Source of the DNA: Cephalotus follicularis
Lineage: Eukaryota > Streptophyta > Magnoliopsida > Oxalidales > Cephalotaceae
Length of the DNA: 64,000 nt
Assembly (NCBI GenBank): GCA_001972305.1
Contig: BDDD01001482.1
Span: 178,388 to 242,387, forward strand
Direction: 5' to 3'
Shown: positions 43,019 to 53,474 of the stretch, piece after piece
How positions within the stretch are numbered: position 1 is the first letter of the stretch
Layout of the letters: the number at the start of each line of letters is the position of its first letter
The notes under the pieces: model-generated
Told to the model about the DNA's origin: nothing
The model's input: only the letters and a program-made list of their open reading frames with translations
The model's database searches: none
Translations under genes and position numbers: made by a program

Positions 43019-43385
43019 ATCCACCCTCCTTCAAAGAAATTCGTCCTCGAATTTTCTTAGTATACTCTGGATGATTAGGGGTATTATCCTTAGTCATCTC
43101 ATAACCCTCCCGTCAGCTTTGTGCCACAAGTAATTTCTTCTTAATGATCTTAACCCCTCTCGAAGTTCATTCACGAGATTTCATCCAAGCGATGATCGTT
43201 CATTCTCTCGATCGTTCAAACAATCGTTCGATCATTCATTAGTCTGTTACGTCAGCGTTCATTTATCCTTGTATTTACTAGTTTAGTCTTCGAAGGTTCT
43301 AGCTTAACATCATAACGTTCGCTCAAACACGACTTTGATCGTCCAGTAAATCAAGAACAATTTCAACATATGATAAAACAATGCA
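43019..43385 (-). other. Element F gag-to-LTR spacer with polypurine tract
   Basis: The minus strand ends in the polypurine tract GAAGGAGGGTGGAT next to 43018. The remaining about 350 bases replace all of pol. A cluster of ATCGTTC motifs (GATCGTTCATT, CGATCGTTCAA, CAATCGTTCGATC) lies at about 43192-43240. No coding sequence is seen. Confidence 0.7.
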
Positions 43386-44555
43386 TCATAGATAGTAAAA
43401 AGTACCTCTCATGATGCCCTTGCTGGTATCTCTCCGCTGTGAAGGTCCAGCTGTAGCACCACCATCACCTGTAGGTCCAGTGGGCACTGTCACTTGCTTC
43501 ATCAGACAATCCCTTCTTAAATGGTCAGGTTCTCCACACTTCATACATGCTCCATTTTTCCACCAGCAATCCTCCGGTTGATGGCCCTTGCGGTCATAAT
43601 GGGGACAGACTCCCATCCTAGCATTACTCCCCTGACTAGGAGTGCCCTGATTAGCAGTTTGCTGAGATTTATTCTTTGTTGACTTTGTCAGAGAATCACT
43701 ACTTTGCCACATAGATGAAGCCGGCCTAGACTGCTTGGAAGTTTGGTTGTTCTGTTGTGTACGAGCCCTCTCAGCGCGGTCTTCACTTGCTATGCTTTCC
43801 AGCAATCTTGCCTTTTGGGCAACCTCCACAAAAGTTCCCAACTCCATAGCTCTAATCCTTGACCGAAGGTCCGGTCCTAGACCCCTCAGGAACCTCCGAA
43901 TTTTCTTTTCCTCATCTGCCACCAGATAGGCGGAGTGTCTGGCAAGCTCCATAAACCTGGCCTGGTATTCAGCCACGGTCATCTCTCCTTGTCTCAGTTC
44001 TAGAAGTTCTGTCTCCCTTCGTTCTTGCTCGATACGAGGGACATAGGTCTCTAGAAATTCTCTCTGGAATCTCTCCCATGTACTATCGAGTCCAGTTGAC
44101 TGCCACTTTGCCTTGACCATCTCTCACCAGTGGATGGCCTCGCCCCATAACCGGTAGACAGCAAATTTTAACTTCTGGTTTTCGGTACAATCCATAACTT
44201 CAAAGATCTTCTCCAGATCTTGCAACCATCTTTCTGCAATAGTAGCATCTAGTTCTCCCTGGAAGCTAGGAGGATTCTGCCTCATGAATCTCTCTAAGCC
44301 TCTCCCAAAAGAGTTCCCTTCTTCATGGTCACACTGAGCAGGAGCTCTATGTCGAGGTTGAGCTTGCGCGTAGTGTTGGCGCATCTCCTCAACATTAGCC
44401 ATATTGAAGGCCATCTGCTGCTGAAAGTAATCCGCAATACGCACCAACGGATCTCTGTCATCATGGGGAACATTTACTCCTAGCGGGGCATTTGCCGCCT
44501 CGGGGGCATTGGCCTCAGCGGCTCTAGCTCTCGCACGTGTTCTCCTTCTGTCCAT
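43386..44555 (-). pseudogene. gag: Element F gag, one internal stop
   Basis: ATG at 44555 (MDRRRTRARARAAEANAPEA) starts a 390-codon Gag reading frame broken by a single TGA at 44124-44126 within the conserved GEAIHW-EMVKAKW block, where element A has Trp (TGG). It contains an Arg/Ala-rich N-terminus, the gag domain (AERWLQDLEKIFEVMDC, GEMTVAEYQARFMELARHS, RFLRGLGPDLRSRIRAMEL) and two zinc knuckles (CPHYDRKGHQPEDC, with His in place of the second Cys region, and CMKCGEPDHLRRDC). It ends in GIMRGTFYYL, then TAA, where the protease should begin. Element A is the closest relative in the window. Confidence 0.9.
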
Positions 44556-44654
44556 TGTTCCTATATGGAAAACATGTCATTAGTAGTCATCTCAAGGAAA
44601 CAATTCCGTTAATTGCCAAGGAACTTATCCAAGCTAAGCATATAATGGGTATAT

Positions 44655-44666
44655 GCTCTGAAACCA
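44655..44666 (-). promoter_or_regulatory. Primer-binding site of element F
   Basis: The minus strand reads TGGTTTCAGAGC, the initiator-Met complement with one change (A to T at base 5), three bases from the LTR at 44670. Confidence 0.8.
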
Positions 44667-44669
44667 TCT

Positions 44670-47600
44670 TGTCACACCCCATTTTCCAAACGACGTATAA
44701 GTGGTAGCAATTAACATAAATAATCCGGCTTATCAAATATTACGATAAATTTTTAAACCTTTTAAAACGGATATATCAGTTGCGGAAGCCATTTAATATA
44801 AGCCGAACTAGCAACGTAACACGCATCCCATACTACGTGTTACAAAAAAAAACATCATTGTTAATTGCTCACAAAACGGAGCGTGAATTAACCTTCATTT
44901 TTAAACCATAAATATCTCCCAAGAGGAGTTCACATATATAATCAAACCCAAAACATTGCTCCAAACTGAAATACAAAATTATTCAAATTGAACAAGTACA
45001 AAACATCATCCTCTCCAACATGAGTAGGATTATCATAATACATAAATCAGCTTAAACAACCTTCAAATAGCAGCTCCCAAATAGCCTTAACCGACTTGTC
45101 TGATTGTCTCCGTCAATCTGAAATAGTAGGGGGTTAGCCTTTGTCCTCACTCGGCTAAGTATATAATACATTTTTGGATCAAGTAATGAATGACATGATA
45201 TGAATGCATTCATGATGCAGTACATAAATAATACGGGATATACATGATCATATATATATATATATCCACACGCAGGTATCACCCGAGGGTCACAATAGTA
45301 CAAGTACGAGATTATCCCCAAAGGGGCCAGATACAACGATCAGGTCACTAAGGACGCATCAAGCCAGATCAAAGTTGCTGACACCCAGGCTCAACAACCG
45401 GTTACTTACACAACAGTGCTTAGCAACCAAATGGGAGTCGCTAGCTACTTGCCCAACAGAGCTCAGTAACCATTCGTGGAAAACCCTAGCTACTTACTCA
45501 GCAGAGCTTAGTGGCTACCGTTTATGGAACTTCCAACTGCTTTCCCATCAGAGGTCAGTAGTGGAATTCCTGGCTACTTACCCAACATAATTTAGTAACC
45601 CAAACAAGCCATCACAAGTAATTAACATATAAGAAATACTTGCAATCAAAACATCCCTAAATGGGCATCAGTCCTTTTAAACATGGTTTACCATTTCCGC
45701 TACTCACCCAACAGAGTTTAGTAGTTATCAAAATTTCACAGTCCTTCTCAAGAAATTTATAAGTATAAAATATTGGAACATATATATATTTTCGTTCAAA
45801 TATATATAAGAATCCTTTTCAATCCTTTTCAAGTAGTTTAGTGTATCATAAAATACTTGAAACCATATATTTTAAAAATATACTACGGTCCATCAAAAAA
45901 TACTCATATCCGTATAACATAATTTAAATTATGTGAAACCGTTTCGCAATCCTTTTTGGAAAATATTCATTTCCGTCATAATCCATTTTCAAAGTAATTT
46001 ATTATATATAAAATACTTGTCAATATCACATTTATTCAAATGTACAACTAGTCTTTGCACGGTATTTAATCTTTTGAAATTATTTATTTCCGTATACATA
46101 ATTTCAAGCATTTGCAATCATTTGTACAGTCCTTTTTAGGAAATATATATTTCCACACAATATCATATACATATTTCTCAAATCTAAATCATTTAAGAAA
46201 TAATGCGGTATCACAACAAAGCAAATCACAGCAGTATTAAATGCAACCATATGCTCAAACATGCCTAAGGTCGCTTCTAGATTCGTTCCGAAGCTGACGG
46301 GTCCAAAATGGGTCAAACCATACAACCCAGGAGTAAAGACGTCGATGTCTTTCCCAAACGCGTCGATGTCCATTGCCCCAAAAGCGTCAAGGTTCATTCC
46401 CAAAGTAACAGCTTGAAACAGCACGAATGCGTCGACGTTTTTCTGTAGGCGTCGATGCCTACGAACCCAAACCCTTAGGCGTCGACGTTTATCACAACGC
46501 ATCGACGTTTAAGGTAGGAACCTTAACACGTCCTTGCGTCATGTACAAGACCTGATGCATGGCAACCAAAGACGTCGATGCTTAAGTGGTACCAGAAGGT
46601 GTCGCCTCAACCAAACTCCATTTCAAAGAAGAATCCATCCTCCATTCATGCATACCCTTCCCAGATACACCACTTACAGCGTAACATGCACCCCAGGTTA
46701 TCCATATGTATAACCAAACCATCAACTCAACCAAAGTTCACAAGTCCAGAAGCAAACGTTGCAGTTCTGCAAATGTTTGAAATAGACATCGACGCTTAAC
46801 TAAGACGTCGACGTCTATCGTCTCATCGCCTAAAGACATCGATGCTTATCACAAAAGCATCGACGTGCAAGAGTCCAGAACACTGTCTCTTTCATTCTAT
46901 CCACGACCAGGGGTACTCAACCCATATACACATACAATCAAGCATGGTATTCACCCAGAAATCAACATGCATATATAGTCTACACCAACAGGTGTTCATA
47001 TCATCAATCAAACATTTAGTTCAACTCCCAACCAGCATGCAATTCATGCATTTCGTTCATGGCAACACATTAACTTTGAACTCAAATATGTACATATAAT
47101 TCCCCTACCTCTGGTTTCAAGTTACAAACCTTGAAAGTCCACCTCTTTTTGTTCCAAGGGTTGATCACAGCAGCTCCAAGGTTGTCCCGTTGCTGCAAGT
47201 CTCCAGCTCCAAGTTTCCCAAAAGCTCCACTGGTCCAGTAATGGAAGAACTCTTCACTCACTGTTTCTTTCTTTCCTTGTCAACACCCAGGTGTTTAACC
47301 AGACAAGCAAGGAAGAGAGAGCATTTATTCTGGAGAACTCCCTCCCTTCACTACTATCCTCGTTGCATGCATTTGCAGGATCCATTTCCCCATTCCTTCT
47401 CTCCTTGTTTCCTTCTTCCTTTTTCATCTTTTTCTTCTTTGTTTTCTGCATTTGCAGGTGAGGATGTGTGCCCTTTGCATGCACAATATTGAGGACACGT
47501 TATGTTGCATGCCTGGTAACATTCCAGCATGCACAACACGTTGCATCTGGTGCCTGCAAAGGCCTTGGATTTCCCCTTCCCTTGCACGTTATTCTGTCAG

Positions 47601-47917
47601 TTCGTAACGTGACTGATATCCTTTTGAAAGGCGTCGACGTCTTTCCTTAGACGTCGATGTATTTTCCTATTTGTATCAGGGCGTCGATGCCTTCGTATGC
47701 TTCGACGTGCATGTGCATGCATTTACGTGCGCCGTTCGCGCCCATAGGCGTCGACGTCTTTACAAAGACGTCGATGCGTTTTGTCCAAAACTGCACCGTT
47801 TTGTCTCAAATTGCATTATTTAGAATTTCTTTATTATCCCAATCATTCCCATTAACTCAATAATAATATTTCAATAAAATTTAAATATCACATCGTGCCA
47901 AAATTTCGGGCGTTACA
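44670..47917 (-). repeat. Element F 5' LTR (family I, 3.25 kb)
   Basis: Matches 39745-43018 throughout. It starts TGTCACACCCCATTTTCC on the plus strand. TCGA arrays lie at about 46335-46600, 46785-46870 and 47625-47785. It ends GGGCGTTACA at 47917, followed by the duplication ACAAA. Confidence 0.9.
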
Positions 47918-48723
47918 ACAAAATAGGGCAGGAATTCAAAAATTCATAGCCAAGAGGACATAAAACTTGATTTATAGCATTGTAGCTAACCATCACAGTA
48001 GGAAACGAAATAACTAACCCTAATGGTAATATGAACGCAGAAAAGTAGAAGAATACCACTGAACAATTGTTAACCGGCTGTACACAGGAGATCAAAGGAA
48101 GAAAATAATTTCACAATTCAAAGCTTGCCAAAGAAATATGATCAAAAGACAACAAAAGACACCAAACAAACCTGATATTGATGAAGAACGAATCAACACA
48201 AGAACACAGCAATCCCAGCTTGCAGTTTTGGCAATGACAGGCAGTGGAATTTCGGATGACATGCACAGAATGACAAAGGCATTCTTAAACGGGAAAACAA
48301 GAGAGAATTGAGGGAAGAATAATGAATATGGAATCATAATCTGATCACATAAGGAAGAAGAGAAGATTTTCAGGCAATAAGAATGGAAAAATGAGATTGA
48401 AAACGAGTGAGAAGATTGGGAAAGAGAGAGTTACGGGAAAAAGAGAGGGAGGAAAGAAGGAAAGAAAAAGAATAAGGGAAAAAAAAAGGAAAAAAACAGA
48501 AATAAAAGAAATAATAGAAATTAAGAGATTTTTAAAATAAACTAAAAGGAAAATGGACTTAGTTTAACATATCCAAAATTTAGGCTAGTATCAAACAGTC
48601 CAAATCACATCAGCCCAAAACACAGGACAACTGGACTTAAAAATAAAACAAATTAAAAAGCCCGAAAACAAACATATAAATAAAAGTCTGTAAAATACAT
48701 ATTCAAACAAGCAGGGTATTACT
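47918..48723 (-). repeat. Element G 3' LTR, proximal part
   Basis: Continues the G LTR after F and matches 55389-56021 (AATAGGGCAGGAATTCAAA onward, through the purine tract at about 48350-48530). It extends about 160 bases further than the 5' LTR copy, to GGTATTACT at 48723, where GGTATTACA would be expected. On the minus strand this is the LTR start TAATACCCTGC. Confidence 0.85.
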
Positions 48724-48762
48724 CAAAAGGATTTTGTCCCGAAATCACAACATACACATACC

Positions 48763-49877
48763 TCATGCCAAAAGGTGCGGATATCGCTCCCGAATATGCT
48801 CCTCAAGCTCCCAAGTGGCCTCACGTTCGGGATGATTCCTCCACAAAACTTTCACAAAAGGAACGGTCTTGCTACGTGTAAGCTACTCCTGTCTGTCCAG
48901 AATAGCCTTAGCCTCCTCGTCACAAGATAGCTCCTCTCGAATACTGTCCAACGGATAGTGAACCACATGTAGGGGATGATACAGATAACCTCTCAAAAGA
49001 AACACGTGGAACACATTATGGACATGTGCTAACTGCGGAGGCAAAGCTAAACAATAAGCAACCGCGCCTATCTTCTCCAGAACTTCGAAAGGCCCAATAA
49101 ACCGTGGACTCAACTTTCCCTTCAGCCCAAAACGACTCCTTTCCAAGGTGAAACTTTCAAGAACACATGTTCACCTACCTTGAACTCCAAGTCCTTCCAA
49201 TGTCTGTCCGCATAACTTTTCTGCCGAGATTGAGCTGCTTTCAATCTCTCCCTTGCTATTGCCACCTTCTCAGTAGTGATCTGCACTAGCTCAGGTCCCT
49301 CGATAACTCACTCTCCAACTTCATCCCAACATGTCGGACCTCGGCACTTTCTCCCATAAAGAGCTTCAAACGGAACCATACCAATACTAGCGTGCCAACT
49401 ATTATTGTAGGCAAACTCCACCAAGCTCAAATACTCGTCCCAGTTCCCAGTCCACTCCAACGCACAAGACCTCAACATATCCTCTAAGGTCTGGATGGTC
49501 CTTTCAGTCTGCCCATCTGTTTGTGGATGCAAAGCTGTACTGTAACTGAGCCTAGTACCCCAAGCTTTCTGAAACCCTTTCCAAAACCGTGAAGTGAAAC
49601 GAGGATCCCTATCTGAAACAATGGATACCGGAGTCCCATGTAGTGTCACTATCTCCTGCTGAAATACCTCAGCCAAACGATCAATAGAGAAGTCCTCTCG
49701 GATAGCCAAGAACTGAGACAATTTAGTCAATCGATCCACTACTACCCAGATAGCATCATTCCTTCTGAAAGTTTTCAGCAAACCTGTCACAAAATCCATC
49801 GATATGCTCTCCCATTTCCATAATGGAACTTCCAAGGGCTGTAACAAACCACTAGCATGCTGGTGCTCAATCTTTAC
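48763..49877 (-). pseudogene. pol: Element G integrase core and chromodomain
   Basis: Follows a TAG that interrupts CLICQ-VKIEH. A 180-codon open stretch (49847-49308) has SMDFVTGLL (first Asp), [16 protein letters not shown] (second Asp) and [20 protein letters not shown] (Glu), so the whole D,D,E set is readable. A stop follows DEVGE, then RLKAAQSRQKSYADRH. A frameshift lies near 49145. The C-terminus reads [20 protein letters not shown], then a TAG at DRQE, and the chromodomain KVLWRNHPEREATWELEEHI ending at TGA 48763-48765. The polypurine tract expected between here and the LTR (present in D) has been lost by a small deletion. Confidence 0.9.
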
Positions 49878-51809
49878 CTACTGACAGATCAAACACCTTC
49901 CAACATACTCCGCTACATCCCTTTTCATTCCATTCCACCAGAAGTTCTTCTTCAAGCCTCTATACATTTTCGTAGAACCCGGATGTATAGAAAATGGAGA
50001 ACTGTGTGCCTCTGACAAAACAACATATCTAATAGAAGAATCTGACGGAACACACAACCGATTACCAAGCCATATCACCCCATGCTCATCCATATGAAAC
50101 TCTGATTGCTTACCCTTTTCAACATTATGGACTAAGGCCCAAAGTTCACCATCATCACTCTGAGCTGTCTTAATCCAAGATATAAGAGTAGGCTCTACAT
50201 TCATTGCACCAAAACAACCTTCAGAACCCCGAACATATAGATGTAAATCCATCCACTCCATATCAGCTATCAGCTGTGGTTGAGTGAGCAAAGCCACTAC
50301 ACTCCCAGAACTCTTATGACTAAGAGCATCAGATACCACATTTGCTTTACGGGGATGGTACTGAATATTTAGATCATAGTATTTATGAAGTTCTAACCAC
50401 CTCCTCTGAGGCATGTTCAACTCTTTCTGCGTAAATATATACTTGAGACTCTTATGATCGGTAAAGACGTCACAAGATTCTCCGTACAAGTAGTGCCTCC
50501 AGATCTTCAACACAAACACCACTGCTGCCAACTCGAGATCATGTGTAGAATAGTTTACCTCATAAGGCTTTAACTGTCTCGAAGCATAAGCTATCACATG
50601 ACCGTGCTTCATGAAAACACACCCCAAACCTTTCTTAGAAGAATCGCTATAAATCTGGTATCCACCCGACCCAGATGGTAAATGAAGAATCGGTGCTGAT
50701 ACAAGACCATTCTTCGGTTTCTTGAAACTTGCTTCACGCTCTTCATTCCATTCAAACTTAGCTCCCTTTCTCATAAGCTGAGTTAGTGGTAAGGCTATAG
50801 AGGAAAAGCCTTCCACAAACTGCCTGTAATATCCAGCCAAACCCAAGAAACTTCTAACCTCCGTCAATGTGGTAGGTCTCGGCCATTTAGTAATAGCCTC
50901 AACTTTAGCAGGATCCACACTAATACCTTCAGCTGTAACCACATGACCCAAAAACGCCACTTGTTCCAACCAGAACTCACACTTTGAAAACTTCGCGTAT
51001 AGTTGATTCTTCCTCAGAATACCCAGGACTATACGTAGTTGTTCTTCATGTTCTTCCTTGGACTTGGAATACACAAGAATGTCATCTACGAACACAATCA
51101 CAAATTGGTCCAAGTACTCATGAAACACCCTATTCATCATATCCATGAAAACTATCGGGGCATTAGTGAGTCTGAACGGCATCACCAGAAACTCATAATG
51201 TCCATACCGAGTACGGAAAGCAGTTTTAGGCACATCTTCATCCTTTATACAAAGTTGATGATATCCCGATCTTAAATCGATCTTAGAGAAATACCGAGCA
51301 CCTTGGAGTTGATCAAACAAGTCATCAATCCTAGGCAGAGGGTATTTATTCCGAATAGTAATCTGATTCAACTCTCTGTAGTGTATACATAGCCTCATAG
51401 ACCCGTCTTTCTTCTTCACAAAAAGAACCGGAGCACCCCACGGTGATACACTAGGCTGAATGAAACCCCGATCTAACAGCTCTTGCAACTGTTCCTTCAA
51501 CTCTTGCAGTTCCAACGGTGCCATCCTGTACGGTGCCTTAGATAAAGGTGCCGCTCCAGGAACGAGTTCAATGGTAAACTCCACTTCCCATTGCGATGGC
51601 AAACCCGGTAACTCCTTCGGAAACACATCAGAAAATTCTCTAACCACAGGATAGTCTTCAAGGCGAGGCTCAACCTTTGAGACATCCTTCACAATAGCTA
51701 AGAAACCTTCAGCGCCCTTAGCTACCAATTTCCAAGCCTTCAAGGCAGATATAACCTTCACTTCTTTTCTCGGCTGTGAACCCTGATAAATAAAATCAGG
51801 TCTATTCAC
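49878..51809 (-). CDS. pol: Element G pol: RT, RNase H and integrase zinc domain (643 codons open)
   Basis: The longest coding stretch of the window. From the N-terminus: linker [22 protein letters not shown] fingers with [19 protein letters not shown] (residues about 121-140); [14 protein letters not shown]; palm motif FVDD at residues 240-243 (51081-51092); thumb with [16 protein letters not shown] and [11 protein letters not shown]. RNase H follows at about 375-510, with [35 protein letters not shown] and VSDALSH. The integrase zinc domain ends it, with [17 protein letters not shown] (both His present) and CLIC (both Cys). It stops at TAG, CAG in the relatives. Upstream, a single TGA (51813-51815, GGA in D) separates it from protease. 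Catalytic residues look intact, but the ORF is a fragment of the gag-pol polyprotein. Whether it is still expressed is unknown. Confidence 0.88.
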   Translation of the reverse strand: MNRPDFIYQGSQPRKEVKVISALKAWKLVAKGAEGFLAIVKDVSKVEPRLEDYPVVREFSDVFPKELPGLPSQWEVEFTIELVPGAAPLSKAPYRMAPLELQELKEQLQELLDRGFIQPSVSPWGAPVLFVKKKDGSMRLCIHYRELNQITIRNKYPLPRIDDLFDQLQGARYFSKIDLRSGYHQLCIKDEDVPKTAFRTRYGHYEFLVMPFRLTNAPIVFMDMMNRVFHEYLDQFVIVFVDDILVYSKSKEEHEEQLRIVLGILRKNQLYAKFSKCEFWLEQVAFLGHVVTAEGISVDPAKVEAITKWPRPTTLTEVRSFLGLAGYYRQFVEGFSSIALPLTQLMRKGAKFEWNEEREASFKKPKNGLVSAPILHLPSGSGGYQIYSDSSKKGLGCVFMKHGHVIAYASRQLKPYEVNYSTHDLELAAVVFVLKIWRHYLYGESCDVFTDHKSLKYIFTQKELNMPQRRWLELHKYYDLNIQYHPRKANVVSDALSHKSSGSVVALLTQPQLIADMEWMDLHLYVRGSEGCFGAMNVEPTLISWIKTAQSDDGELWALVHNVEKGKQSEFHMDEHGVIWLGNRLCVPSDSSIRYVVLSEAHSSPFSIHPGSTKMYRGLKKNFWWNGMKRDVAEYVGRCLICQ

Positions 51810-51812
51810 ATC

Positions 51813-52264
51813 TCAAAACAGAACCCTCCGAGCATAGCAGTCAATCATAGCCCGATGACGATCCAACCAGTTCATACCCAGAATCATATCGAAGTCATAC
51901 ATATCGATAGGAAGAAGATCCACATCACGAATCTGATCATCAAAAACAAGAGGACAAGCATAAAAACACTCAGATATCACAACGGAAGTACCAGTAGGGG
52001 TCGAAAGAACCAAAGCTGGATCAAGCAATTGTGAAGACATCCAAAGATGCCGAAAAAAAGACCTCGCTACAACCGAGTGGGTCGATCCAGTATCATACAA
52101 AACATAAGCCCTACGGTTACCAACATAAATAAAGCCTGAAACAGTACCTGGTGCATTAGCAGCCTGCTGCGTCGTGATAGCAAAAACACGACCTCCCACA
52201 TTGCACTGTCCGGGATCTGTATTGTTCACCCTCCTTTCTTTCGCACAAGGATCAGGACAATCCT
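51813..52264 (-). pseudogene. Element G aspartic protease
   Basis: GGRVFAITTQQAANAPGTVSG leads to an intact active site YVLYDTGSTHSVVA (D-T-G) and the second block MYDFDMILGMNWLDRH. It is open up to CYARRVLF and the TGA at 51813-51815. It is the only protease copy in the window with an undamaged catalytic triplet (A has D-S-stop, D has D-S-E, H has D-P-S). Confidence 0.88.
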
Positions 52265-53303
52265 TCACGAAATGTCCCTTCTGATCACATACAAAACAGG
52301 CCCCGATGGCCTTATAACATACTCCCACTGGATGTTGTCTGCCACAAACATCACACTTGGCAATCTGGACATCCGGAGCTTCCCGTGTCTTCCTCTGATC
52401 ATTACCGGGCTGTTGCTATCCCCGGTTATCATTCCTCCTTCCTCATTTTCTGTTTCTATTCTTACTATTTTGTCCAGAACCTTGCCCCTGAGAATCTCTC
52501 CTGTTTCTCCTCTTGTCACTTTCCTGGAGAGCTGCCCGGAAATGTAGCCTCTCCAGTTCTATATTCTTTCCTGCATTTGCCACTTCAGAAACATCAGCAA
52601 ACATGGTGTTAATCACCTTACCCCGGAGCTAATAGTGTAACTTCCACTTGAACTTCTCAGCCTGCTCTAGTTCTGTCCCCGCCGTGGACCCAGCAAAACC
52701 AGTAAGCCTAGTGAAACGGGTCAAAAACTCCATGACCGACTCTCCATCCTTCTGTCTTGTATTGATGAACTCCCTGGCATAAGCCTCCTTATCAGCAGCG
52801 GGAAAATACTGCCGTTAGAAGACTTCGTAAAACTCCGACCAGGTTAAAGTCTCTGCATAGTTACCACCCTTAGCCAAACCCAGAGCCTTCCACCATTTCT
52901 GAGCATCACCCTGAAGCTTGTAAGTAGCTAACTTAACCTTCTGCTCGTCACTACAACCAAGCACATCAAAGATCTTGTCCATATGAGCAATCCAATGCTC
53001 ATCCTCCATAGGAGTCACGGCTGAGCTGAAAGACTGCGGTATCTGCTTCTGGAACCACTCAAGCCAGATATAAGTAGGTGTGTCAGTCCTGTCTCCAGCT
53101 TCTCTTCCCAACTGAACATCAGCTGAAGCATCCTCTAAAGCAACCGGCTCCCTACGGCCTTGTTCCTGATTCTGCTGACTCATCATGCGCCGTACCTCCT
53201 TAGCGACTGCCTAACGCACTAACTCTTCCATGGTAGGCTCATTTCTGACTTCCTGAGCCTCAACGTGTGCAGTCCTCTGAGCAGCGTTCCTTGTACGTAC
53301 CAT
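52265..53303 (-). pseudogene. gag: Element G gag
   Basis: ATG at 53303 (MVRTRNAAQRTAHVEAQEV) follows the primer site by about 155 bases. Stops interrupt it at MEELVR (Gln in D), EVF (Tyr in D), KLHY and in the basic linker. The gag domain is otherwise clear: DRTDTPTYIWLEWFQKQ, EHWIAHMDKIFDVLGC, KLQGDAQKWWKALG, FPAADKEAYAREFINTRQ. The knuckles are CDVCGRQHPVGVC and CFVCDQKGHFVKDC. It reads on in frame toward the protease. Confidence 0.9.
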
Positions 53304-53458
53304 CTACGAAAAGGCACTCAAAACATAAAACATCACAAAGAACAAAGATCGAAACAAAAAATATATCATAAAATCATAACCAAAACAGCCTAACCCAGTG
53401 TCTACCCAATCTCACAGGTCAAACCTAGTTAGGTCTCCTAAGGAAACAAAACCTATTT

Positions 53459-53469
53459 CTCTGATACCA
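53459..53469 (-). promoter_or_regulatory. Primer-binding site of element G
   Basis: The minus strand reads TGGTATCAGAG, five bases (GTTTG) after the LTR end at 53475, identical in sequence and spacing to the D site at 13608-13618. Confidence 0.88.
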
Positions 53470-53474
53470 CAAAC

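Larger units (their letters stand above)
39745..47917 (-). mobile_element. Element F: gag-only LTR retrotransposon (family I) inside G 3' LTR
   Basis: Complete insert with perfect 5-bp duplications ACAAA (39740-39744, 47918-47922), LTRs 39745-43018 and 44670-47917, primer site, gag and polypurine tract, but no protease, RT, RNase H or integrase. In layout it resembles the TR-GAG class described in plants, although with very long LTRs. Its LTRs differ at about 3 of the first 121 positions, so it is among the youngest insertions here. It would depend on proteins from an autonomous relative such as an intact version of element A. Confidence 0.9.
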
